Shown: in pieces, positions 9,227 through 17,668 of the stretch
How positions within the stretch are numbered: position 1 is the first letter of the stretch
How the letters are laid out: every line of letters begins with the position of its first letter
NCBI GenBank assembly: GCA_003833135.1
Contig: QZLH01000297.1
Span: forward strand, 1-19,687
DNA from: Oehlia diaphana
Lineage: Eukaryota > Glomeromycota > Glomeromycetes > Glomerales > Glomeraceae
Direction: 5' to 3'
DNA: 19,687 bases
Notes under the pieces: generated by a model
Databases searched by the model: none
Told to the model about the DNA's origin: nothing
What the model saw: only the letters and a program-made list of their open reading frames with translations
Made by a program: the position numbers and the translations under genes

Positions 9227-9737
9227 ATTATTTATTACGTTATTAAACAAAAAAGATTTATTATATAAAAAATATTTAAAATAAAATATACAATAATATA
9301 AAATTTATATGATAAATATTTAAGATGAATGATAATACAGTACTTGATATGCATTTATAAAAATACATATAATATAAAAATAAATAAAAAAAAAGAAGGT
9401 TCAGTTGTTTCTTATAATTATACATAGCGGTGCCATAAATATATAAATATAATGTTATTTACAATTATACAAAACTTATGACATGTTTATGATGTTTATA
9501 ATAGCAATTCAACCATTATAACATTTCACAGCTAGTGTATTATATATAAAAATAAAATTATGATTATTACCGGTATTAAAAAAAAATAATATAATCAACT
9601 GAATTCACATATACCTGAATCACTATTAATTAAAATTAAAAGACACTAATTTGTAAAGATTCTAAGATTTAATAGATAAAGTAATCGAGATTTAAAATTA
9701 ATTAATTTGAACACATAATAATTATTAAAAAATTTCG
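9227..9737. other. Spacer between hairpin and kinase pseudogene
   Basis: A+T-rich sequence with no gene seen. In kinase orientation the frame near 9739 ends in a plausible splice donor (TTTTCAG^GTAATT), and an acceptor-like ATTAATAG lies near 9632, so a short last kinase exon may be present here. The frame after that acceptor does not give the ending I would expect of the family, so it is not annotated. Confidence 0.4.
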
Positions 9738-11468
9738 TTAATTACCTGAAAATTGCGCGCTTATTATATTATCATAATTGTCATAATAATCATCGGAATT
9801 TTTTGGACATGGAAGATCACCAAAATTTAGTAATCTACTTGTATAAATGGCTTCTGAACGTGTTTCAAATGATAGTTTTAAATCAGTTGAAGGTATTGGT
9901 ACATTTTCTGCTTCTTTAATTTGTCTCATTATTTCTAAATTACCACCCATCCACCATATCCATAAAATTGATCTAATTTCTTTTGCTGTTGGTCGGTTTA
10001 ATGGTTCTGCATCTAAACATCTTTTAATTAAATTCACAATTAATTGTGGTACTTTAATATTAAATCTCGGCCTAAACCCTTGACAAATCTTTATTGCTAA
10101 ATATTTATCATGGTCAACATTATGATACGGAGGTAATCCAGAAATCATCTCATATATAATTATACCAAAACTATAAATATCAGAAGCTTTGGTGTAATTT
10201 TTTCCTCTTGAACTTCTGGAGCAATGTAAGATAAAACGCCATAAATATTATTTTTTGCGTTTTCTAATTCATCACAATTTGCAGGCTTACATAATCCCAT
10301 ATCCGTTATACAAGCATCATTATAAGAAAAACTTAATATATTTCCGGAATGTAAATCTCGATGAATTAAACCTTTCTCATGAATTTTTCCAATCCCAACA
10401 ACAATACGCCATAAGTCACGTAACTTGTCATCCCAGTTTAAATTATTATAATTCATATTTAAATGTTTTCTTAAACTTCCATGATCTGCATAATCCAAAA
10501 TCATCATATAATTTTTTGTACAGTCGGCTCTCGTTATAACGAATTTTGATATAACGAATTATTTGGTATAACGAATCTTTAGTGTTGTACCAATTTTAAC
10601 ATATAAAAAAAAATTTGCTATAACGAATATTACTAATTAAATGCTGTATACCGTTTAACGAAGTAAGTCTATAAACTGTACATAATAAAATGACTCTTTT
10701 TATACCGAATTTCTTTTTATAGCGAACTTTTTTTAAATACAACGAAGATATTTTGTGTAACATACGTTGTACATAACATAAGAAATCATAATATACACCA
10801 CAATTTACCAAAGTTTCATATATTATACCAGATTTTCCTATTATATCGAAATTCACTATATTTTATTAACGAATTTTCTTATAACGAAGGCCTGATTGGC
10901 CAAACCACCAACTTCGTTATATCGAGAGCCGACTGTATTAGGATCTTGCGTTACTCCATAAAACCTAACGATAAAGGAATCTATATCCTCAATTTTATGA
11001 TGTAGTGTAATCTATTAAAAATCAAATACATTAGTTAATTTGTCAAGAACTTGATCAAATTTTAAATTCATCAAATAAAATAATTTATACCTCTTTAATG
11101 AATTCTTGTGTAACATTTTCTGAATTTTTCAAACTCTTTAGAGCTACATTCATTTGATGACCTTTTCTTTTCCAAATTTGTCCCTTTTTATTCCATTTAC
11201 TTATATATCCATCAGTCCAATTTGCACTAAATACTGTACCAAATCCTCCACTAGCAATATATTTAATATTATAAAATTTATCGTAGGGTATCCATTCTAT
11301 TATTTTATGATAATTATTTGCTGATAGCTGAGCATCTTGAATAAATTTGTCAATATTATCGTTACCACTTGTCCAATTTTTAAAATTTTGTCGAAAATAT
11401 TTAGCGTCACATACTTTACACCAAGTATTTTCTTGATTACACTCTTTACATGTTCCGTGTGCACTCAT
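9738..11468 (-). pseudogene. Protein kinase gene (TKL-like, glomeromycete-expanded family) broken by a MITE and a frameshift
   Basis: Exon 1 (11468-11091) encodes a C-x2-C/C-x2-C zinc-ribbon-like start (C7, C10, C17, C20), the 'NWTSGN' segment, a glycine loop IASGGFGTV at 71-79 and VALK with Lys111. An intron (11090-11012, GT-AG) leads to 'ITLHHKIEDIDSF'. After 'DPN' (10936) the 415-bp element at 10521-10935 interrupts the frame. Coding resumes at 10518 with 'KNYMMILDYADHGSL', followed by HRDLHSGN (catalytic loop), DMG in place of DFG, and YIAPE. A missing base near 10207-10208 shifts the frame. The alternative frame then continues with 'TKASDIYSFG' and the C-lobe through 'RPTAKEIRSIL' to 9738. 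An acceptor-like site just before the first ATG (about 11489) keeps the frame open upstream, so a 5' exon is probably missing. Two independent lesions make a full kinase unlikely. Kinases of this type are thought to act in cytoplasmic signalling. Confidence 0.9.
10521..10935. mobile_element. MITE, 415 bp, Tc1/mariner-pogo type, inserted in the kinase gene
   Basis: The ends are inverted repeats beginning CAGTCGGCTCTCG and ending in the complement, with 21 of the outer 22 bp matching. The element is flanked by TA on both sides (10519-10520 and 10936-10937), the target duplication of the IS630/Tc1/mariner superfamily, and CAG...CTG ends fit the pogo group. The interior has no transposase but holds about eleven same-strand copies of a TATAACGAA-like motif (variants TATACCGAA, TATAGCGAA, TACAACGAA, TATATCGAA). 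A palindromic GGCCTGATTGGCC lies near the right end. It was presumably mobilised by a transposase elsewhere in the genome. A second, more diverged copy lies at 15341-15745. Confidence 0.93.
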
Positions 11469-11540
11469 AGTAAACTTAGCTTTATTATCTGTTAATAAAA
11501 ATGAAAAACTTTATTAAATGAATAAGAAAAATTTTCCTAC

Positions 11541-11798
11541 GTGTGCGCTGAATTTATAAAATTGGGCGATATTCGGTCGTGTGAGTGCCCAAAGAATAAT
11601 ATCGATCATCTGACTCCATATTTGTTTCTAAACGAGGACAGTGCATTAAGTGATTATGATCTAGAACATAATTGGAAAGATCTTCCCACTAATAAAGCGA
11701 ACAAAAAAACTATTTTAGGGAACTTCATACACCCGTCGCGGAAAAATGCACATGTTCTACAGAGTTTAAGAATATTTTGTTTTGTTAACAAACATTGA
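11541..11798 (+). other. Unrecognised 85-codon open stretch
   Basis: An uninterrupted frame with mixed, protein-like composition (SALSDYDLEHNWKDLP, then a Lys/Asn-rich part), less A+T-biased than the flanks. No known family. It lies just 5' of the kinase pseudogene, where that gene's missing first exon would be expected, but on the opposite strand. It may be a remnant of unrelated coding DNA or chance. Confidence 0.2.
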
Positions 11799-12124
11799 TT
11801 CAACCATTTTTGGAATATCATTTAAAAAACAAGTATCTTGTGAGATACGGGATTGTGCATGTTTCACTGTTTCAGTATCTTTCAGTATAAAGAACATATT
11901 TATAGGGAGGCTTAACTAGTGCTGGAACTGCAAATTCTTAAAAAATTTTAAAATAGCATTCAAAATTTATTCACTGCATATAATACAAATAAAACAATTT
12001 CTGTAATGTAAAATTTATATTATTATAACCCGTTAATTTACTAATCAATTTGTACTTTTTTAATTTAACGTGGCATACTATTATATTATATTTACTAAAA
12101 AACTTGAAATATGACTTTCAAATG

Positions 12125-12220
12125 TACAGTTGATCCCTCTATAGTCACCTTAGATATAGTCACATCACCCCTTATAAGCACATTTACGTTGGCACACCAT
12201 ATAATATTTTTATAATCACC
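12125..12220. mobile_element. Possible solo end of a second TA-flanked element family
   Basis: TA followed by CAGTTGATCCCTC at 12127-12139 resembles the start of the MITE at 10521 in position-by-position design. Behind it an iterated motif, TATAGTCAC (twice), TATAAGCAC and TATAATCAC, replaces the TATAACGAA motif of that family. No complementary right end was found downstream, so this is either a truncated copy or a heavily decayed one. Confidence 0.45.
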
Positions 12221-12754
12221 ATTTTTCGGTCAAAGTGTTTTATTACCATAAAATTCATAATCGTTTTTATATAATATATATATAATAGCTTTGGATACCC
12301 TAGCATCGCCTCCAAAAAAAATATGGTAGCCGTATTTATTTTGTCGGATTACATGTAATAATCCTAGGACATATAAATATTCAATTTTTTTTTTCTTTTT
12401 AAAATATCGTTATTTTCTTTGCTTACATATTTATTTTAGGATAATTTAAGATGGAATTTCTTGGAACAATAGGTATGTTTTCAATTTTAACGCTTTTTCT
12501 TTTTTTATGTCGATGTTTTTTGTGTGATTCTTGGTTTGTTTTTCTATTTTTATTGTTTTTACGATGGCTTTTCCTAATATTTTCATGATCGGGATCCCTT
12601 TTAAGTTCTTATTAAAGAATTCATTAAATTCCATATTCGAAATTATTAAATATCTTTCAATTTACGACAAAAATTTATCATTAAAATTGACCAATCAAAT
12701 TTCAAGGTTTATCACGTGAAAGAGTCGATGACGTCTTTAAATTTTAAAACTCAT
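12221..12754. other. Non-coding spacer 3' of the acyltransferase gene
   Basis: Low-complexity T-rich sequence. Two overlapping open frames on opposite strands (about 12446-12719) encode only biased peptides and are treated as chance. A CACGTG site lies at 12713-12718. Confidence 0.45.
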
Positions 12755-12790
12755 ATTTATAATTTTATTTATAATTTTATTTATAATATT
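12755..12790. repeat. 12-bp tandem repeat, three units
   Basis: ATTTATAATTTT occurs twice followed by ATTTATAATATT, three consecutive 12-bp units. The array ends 17 bp beyond the acyltransferase stop codon, so it falls in that gene's 3' untranslated region. Confidence 0.75.
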
Positions 12791-12806
12791 TTGACAAAAA
12801 ATAATC

Positions 12807-14198
12807 TTATAATTCTTTAACAAAAAGTTTTGAAATAGATGATGACATATCAGAAAATTCCAAGTTTCTTATTGAAGGTTCAATAAGTGCAGGAAGTAAA
12901 ATCAAATGAATAATTATAAATAAGATCCATTTTAAAAATTTTCCAATCATAGTATCTTCATTTTTACTCTTATCATTATTATTATTATTATTAAATATAA
13001 CTTCCCATAAGATAAATATTATACCATGAGTCATAAAGAAAAAGAAATGTTCACCTGTCCAAATATTAAAATTTGCAATTAAATAATATTCATGTATTAA
13101 ACCACTAATACCAAATGAACCTAATACACCCATAATATTTGCAATTTTCTTTGAAAATATTGTAGAAAATAAATTATTAATAGGTAAATAACCTAATTCT
13201 TTTAAACTTTCATTAAGTAATAAATGCCAACGAATAGACCAAAATTCACGAGGACTTGATGAAATAAGTGGTGCATTAAATAAATGTTTAGTATTAAATA
13301 AGAATGTAATAATCCATTCTTCTAAAGAAGCATACTCAAAAGGAGTAAGGATACCAGATTGAATTAAAATAGATTTACGAAAGATAAAACGATAGATGAT
13401 CGCAACAATGATAGTAATAACATCATAATTTAATGAAAGCCATAAATATATTACTCCCTTAAAATTCAAATATAATCCCATTGAAGAAATTGTAAAAGGA
13501 AGAATTCCTTTAGTAAAAAATTCTATTAAACGAATTTGATAAGCTTTTTCTGGAATTTCTACTTTGTAATTGGCTAAAATTAAAAGTGTAAAAACACCAA
13601 GTTCAAGAAATAAATATTTTGCAATGATAATTATTGAACGATTAATTAATATTTTGTTAACTTGTGAAGTTGTTGGTGATTTAATAATTGAAGGATTTTC
13701 TTTTTCATTTGAATTTTTTGATACTGGAGGAATTATATAAGAATCAGGACGCCAATTAAATAATGTTGAAATAAATGATTTAAATTCTTTCTTTTGATCC
13801 AACTTTTTTTGATCTAAATATGTTCTATTATTTTTTAAAAATAATGCCATTTTTAATGATAAAAGCATATTAATAGTTACAAAATTATTTTGAAGTGAAG
13901 GAGGATAATCTTTTTTACGATTACTTATTGGAATTGAAATAATCAAAAGTGCTAAAGATAATAATGTGTAAAAACGTTTCCTTGTTTGAATTGGTTCAAA
14001 TGTAAGTGATATAAATAATAATATTGGGGTAAAAAATAATGAAGAATAAACTGAATTAGGTAATTTTGGTGGAAATTCTTTCCATGTTGATAAAGGTGAA
14101 TTAATGATGAAATTTAATATATGAGCGATTGTTATTGACAATGGTATATAAACCAGATTTGATTTTGTAAAAATGTTGGATCGAGAATCTAATGACAT
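12807..14198 (-). CDS. Wax-synthase-like membrane O-acyltransferase (MBOAT-type), 463 aa
   Basis: A single exon with ATG at 14196-14198 and TAA at 12807-12809. The protein is strongly hydrophobic with about eight membrane segments, among them residues 15-33, 52-68, 78-92, 187-209, 230-256, 259-272, 353-375, 383-402 and 421-439. Two motifs place it: 'REFWSIRWH' at 317-325 followed by LLL, typical of the wax synthase domain, and 'SGLIHEYY' at 365-372, where His369 matches the conserved histidine of membrane-bound O-acyltransferases. Members of this family transfer acyl groups from acyl-CoA to alcohols or sterol-like acceptors at the ER membrane. The substrate here cannot be read from sequence. 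A hydrophilic loop (about 124-182) and a six-Asn run (403-408, from an ATT/AAT repeat) look like tolerated insertions. The size fits the family, and no lesion was seen. Confidence 0.83.
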   Translation of the reverse strand: MSLDSRSNIFTKSNLVYIPLSITIAHILNFIINSPLSTWKEFPPKLPNSVYSSLFFTPILLFISLTFEPIQTRKRFYTLLSLALLIISIPISNRKKDYPPSLQNNFVTINMLLSLKMALFLKNNRTYLDQKKLDQKKEFKSFISTLFNWRPDSYIIPPVSKNSNEKENPSIIKSPTTSQVNKILINRSIIIIAKYLFLELGVFTLLILANYKVEIPEKAYQIRLIEFFTKGILPFTISSMGLYLNFKGVIYLWLSLNYDVITIIVAIIYRFIFRKSILIQSGILTPFEYASLEEWIITFLFNTKHLFNAPLISSSPREFWSIRWHLLLNESLKELGYLPINNLFSTIFSKKIANIMGVLGSFGISGLIHEYYLIANFNIWTGEHFFFFMTHGIIFILWEVIFNNNNNNDKSKNEDTMIGKFLKWILFIIIHLILLPALIEPSIRNLEFSDMSSSISKLFVKEL

Positions 14199-14934
14199 TT
14201 TAGTAACGTTAATGCTATTTGTCTATGAAATTTTATGTGAACCTATTTATTTATTTTAATTTTTATTTTTATTTTTTATATTTCAAAGAGTTTGGAAAAA
14301 ATCTCTGAATTATGTTGTTCTATATATACTGTATATATATTTTTCTCTATTCACGTGATCACGTATAACACTATGTATGTGACAAATAAGATTTTGACTA
14401 ACCGAAAAAAACCTAAATTCCCCAGATACATAGAAAACGCGAGGGGTGTGACGGTAGTGACAAATAAAATCTCTTTTTAGAAGCGAGCGGTGATGAGTAT
14501 CAAAAATGTGATCATTTATTGAACAATAGAACAATAGAAACAATGAAATCCTACAATATTAAAAAGTTCACTAAAAAAGATTAATAGTTAAAATTAGAAT
14601 ATTATGATTCGTTATTATATCATTATTTGGCGCTTCGTAGAAATCTATATGTAAAATGAATTTACAAATAAAGTATGATTTGCCTAATAGAATCGATCAC
14701 ATATGGTTACTATATAATTTTGGATTTTTCTTTTAATGTAGAATAATAATTTGTTTGCCGTAAATGTATTGGTACGAATGATCGAATGTAAAATTTCCTT
14801 TTATAGTACGTTTACATCCAAAATAAGAAATTGATACAAGTTTCTAAAAATTTGTTGAAATTGGAAAATTTTGAAAATCAAAATTCAAAATCGAATTTTC
14901 CATCCCGTAAAGTTCGTAATTTGGATCGTCGCCA
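14199..14934. other. Upstream region of the acyltransferase gene, otherwise empty
   Basis: The first 90 nt 5' of the start codon are T-rich on the plus strand. TCACGTGATCACGT at 14351-14364 (a CACGTG palindrome plus half-site) lies about 150 nt upstream of the start codon, a position suited to a bHLH-type binding site. The open frames at 14292-14543 on both strands overlap each other and show no family features. Confidence 0.4.
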
Positions 14935-14954
14935 ATTGTTTCGACAATCACTTC

Positions 14955-15010
14955 GACAAACATTTCACCAAAGGGTTCATTTCATCAGGAAATGTTTCAT
15001 CTTCACCGAA
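14955..15010. repeat. CATTTCACC repeats, inverted relative to the array at 15181
   Basis: CATTTCACC (14961-14969), CATTTCATC (14978-14986) and CATCTTCACC (14998-15007) are the complement of the GGTGAAATG unit that forms the tandem array 200 bp further on. The two sets therefore make an imperfect inverted pair. Confidence 0.55.
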
Positions 15011-15180
15011 AGTTCATTTTGTTAGTACAAAGTAATTTTTTAAAGAAAATTTAAGGTCATTTATAATTGGGACAATATTAATTTAAAAAAAAAAAGAAAA
15101 AAGATTTATTCAAAAAGATATATATTTTTATTTATTTAAAAAAAATTACTATAAATATTGGTGAAAGGAATAATCCTGTC

Positions 15181-15268
15181 GGCGACATTTGTCGGTGAAA
15201 TGGTTATTGGTGGAATGATCAGCAAAATTGTGATCATCGGTGAAATGATAATCGGTGAAATGTATTGT
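15181..15268. repeat. 15-bp minisatellite, GGTGAAATG core
   Basis: GGTGAAATG or a close variant starts at 15194, 15209, 15239 and 15254. A more decayed unit at 15224 fills the 30-bp gap, so the period is 15 bp with five consecutive units. Part of a sixth (GGCGACATTTGTC) precedes them. Confidence 0.8.
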
Positions 15269-15340
15269 GGTTATTAAAAGATATATAACACGTGACATAC
15301 ATATATATGATGGCGTAGTAATAAAGTATAATTATATATA

Positions 15341-15745
15341 CAGTCGACTCTGGTTACAACGAACCTGTTTGTACCGAAACCTCGTTATACCGAATCATAA
15401 TTTCCAGAACCGATTTTTTATAAATAATTTCACTGGATATAACGAACTTTTATAATAAAACACTATATCCGAACCGAACTTAACCAGCCCCTATATATCA
15501 CTATATAATAACTTTATACTTTCTATAACGAACGGTCATGCCAATTTTATAGTGCTGGCCAGAATAACTAATAATTTTTTCGAAAATTTACGTTAAAAGA
15601 AATTATAATTTTGGCCAGCATTACAAATTTGGCCTAAAATACCTATAAAGAAAACTAGTTCGGTATATTATATAACGAATTCACTATACAGTATACCGAA
15701 CTAAACCTCCTGGAACGGTTGGTTCGTTATATCCAGAGTTGACTG
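15341..15745. mobile_element. Second MITE of the same family, 405 bp
   Basis: The left end CAGTCGACTCTGG and the right-end complement CAGTCAACTCTGG match at 21 of the outer 24 positions. They resemble the ends of the element at 10521-10935. The left flank is TA (15339-15340), while the right flank reads CA, consistent with one mutation in an older TA duplication. TATAACGAA/TATACCGAA-type motifs recur inside. No transposase is encoded. The element has inserted into a field of GGTGAAATG repeats, which continue on its right side. Confidence 0.88.
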
Positions 15746-15856
15746 CACTATAATAATGTAATTGTGTTATATTACAGTAAATTTTCTAATAGCCCGACTA
15801 GCCGAGTAACCCAAGTACCCGACAATACCGACAATAATCTCGAATTTTGCTGTAAT

Positions 15857-15902
15857 GGTGAAAATGATTATCGTTGAAATGTTTTAATTTATTGGTGAAA
15901 TG
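15857..15902. repeat. Further GGTGAAATG units right of the MITE
   Basis: GGTGAAAATG (15857-15866), GTTGAAATG (15873-15881) and GGTGAAATG (15894-15902) continue the repeat field with looser spacing (16 and 21 bp). The field thus spans both sides of the MITE. Confidence 0.6.
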
Positions 15903-15905
15903 AGT

Positions 15906-16555
15906 TGAATGCGTCACAATGAATTTAGACTCAAGTTGTGTCATTGCAATTTCTTTTAAAAATATTTCATTTTTCGCGTAAAAATGCAACAATTTTTAAA
16001 TTTTTTTTTTCGTAGAAAATTAATAATAAAATTTTAGTATCAAATTTACAATTACGCGTTTTTTCTAATTTAATTTTAAAATTAAAATCATTAAAAAAGA
16101 CTAACTAAAATCTAAGAATCTTTCACAACTTCTTTCACAACTTCTTTCATTACTAACGAGATAGGTACAGTATATCAAACCGCTAACGAAGGAACGATTA
16201 CCCTTTCACACCAAAAAAACCTTTAAAATTTTTTTATCATAAATAATATACGACAAAATATCAATATATTTTTATATTGATGGTCATATGAATAAAATAA
16301 TTGTTTTTAGAAAAGTTCTCAACTATACACCAACAACTTTCTTTTAATGTTTTCACGGAATTACCAAACGTTGTTAGGAAAAACCCTTTATTAAATAGAA
16401 TCTCCAATAAAATTCACGTTCTTTTATTTTATTTCGAATAAAAATTTTATTTATTATTTAAAGAACAAAATTAAATGAGTCATGATTCTTTTTCTTTTTT
16501 TAAGAAACGGCAAAAATTTTCGAAAAAATTACGTGAATTTATAATTTAAATATGA
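15906..16555. other. Spacer, no gene seen
   Basis: A+T-rich sequence. A direct duplication TTTCACAACTTC occurs twice in tandem near 16121-16146. The minus-strand frame at 15798-15992 overlaps the repeat units and is not treated as coding. Confidence 0.45.
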
Positions 16556-16795
16556 ACCAAGCAAGTCTCAGTCCTTAAAGTTCCACAAAATGACAAAAAT
16601 GAAAAAATCAAACATGAAATATCAATATCACGTGAAATTAAATGTATCAACAATTGCCAAGGGATCATCAATATTGTCTATGTAATTATAGAGCAAAATC
16701 ATAATTCCGGCCCTGTAAAATTGACTCCATTTATATTTACTATATTACAAACTGAATTTCTTAATTTATCGATAAAACTCATTTTACTTACAAAA
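16556..16795 (+). pseudogene. Possible kinase N-lobe relic (80 codons, no start)
   Basis: The frame between TGA at 16553-16555 and TAA at 16796-16798 is open for 80 codons but has no ATG near its start. Its translation begins KQVSVLKVPQNDKNEKIKHE and continues 'SISREIKCINNCQGIINI'. That resembles the beta-3 lysine strand and alpha-C helix region of a protein kinase: 'VLKV', then an acidic/basic helix with 'REI', then 'GIINI' where 'NIV' usually stands. No glycine loop, HRD or DFG is seen around it. The assignment is tentative. Confidence 0.3.
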
Positions 16796-16798
16796 TAA

Positions 16799-17668
16799 TT
16801 TAGTAATAAGAATCCTGAAATTTTAAATTATTAAATTTAAAATGAGAATAATAATTATTTTCAGGGAAAAGAAATTAAATTTAGAAATAAATGTTTTTTT
16901 TTTTTTAACCAATTTTTATATTATTAAATTAATTATTTTTTCATTAAAAAAAAATAAAAAAATAAATTATAATTCACGAGAAATGAAAAATTTTTTGTTA
17001 ATGATCGGTGAGTTTAGTTTAGTTACTCGTAAATCTGGAAACCGAAAATATAAAAAAAATATTATTAAGTTTATAAAGTTCCTGAATTTTTTTTTGGTTA
17101 TCTCATAAAAAAAAAAAATCATGAGGGTGGCTTAAAAATTGTAAATTTTGAATGAGATCATTTTCGTTAAATTTTACCAAATTAAGTATGCATTTTTTTT
17201 TTTTTTTGCAATCGGTACTAACTAAATTATACATATATACTGTATATGTAAAATACCCCAACCAAAAAATTAAGAGTTACATATTATTTACCATATTTTA
17301 ACTACGGAACATTACCCCATATAACCCATATACTAACTTATACTCCATATTACCCCCGTACTTGTTTTCAACTTTTTAATAATGATAATGATCGACTAAT
17401 AATAATGCATTTTATTTTTAGACTTGTCAAAAATTACCTTCGAGATCATTTGTTTATAATTATAGTTAAATTAAAACTTTTATTAAATAATCTTATTTTT
17501 AATTCATATAATTCTAATTTTACTATTCATTTCTAATGAAAGAATATCTATATAATAAATAATAAATTTCTATATAATTTGATCAACTTATTGATTGACA
17601 TATGTAAAACACATGACTGCTTAATGATCGATAAATTAATAAATTAAATTGATCGATCCAATAAAATT
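16799..17668. other. Spacer between kinase-like relic and BTB-TLDc gene
   Basis: A+T-rich with homopolymer runs (poly-A near 16947 and 17107, poly-T near 17191). A short palindromic ACATATATACTGTATATGT lies near 17231. The plus-strand frame at 16842-17108 encodes only biased hydrophobic/basic peptide and is not treated as a gene. The last part is the 3' flank of the BTB-TLDc gene. Confidence 0.45.

Noticed and set aside
9847..10539. Two plus-strand frames (9847-10083 and 10255-10539)
   Set aside because: Both are antisense to the kinase coding sequence, whose motifs are unmistakable on the minus strand.
10596..10856. 86-codon minus-strand frame
   Set aside because: It lies inside the MITE, starts without ATG and has no transposase motif.
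12446..12719. Two overlapping 62-codon frames on opposite strands
   Set aside because: They come from low-complexity T-rich sequence. Neither has a recognisable domain.
14292..14543. Overlapping frames on both strands upstream of the acyltransferase
   Set aside because: Mutually antisense, short, and without conserved motifs.
14831..15025. 64-codon plus-strand frame with 'FRQSLRQTFHQ'
   Set aside because: The repetitive peptide reflects the CATTTCACC repeat units. No other evidence of coding.
16842..17108. 88-codon plus-strand frame
   Set aside because: Composition is nearly all I, K, F, N and L from A/T runs, including poly-T and poly-A tracts.
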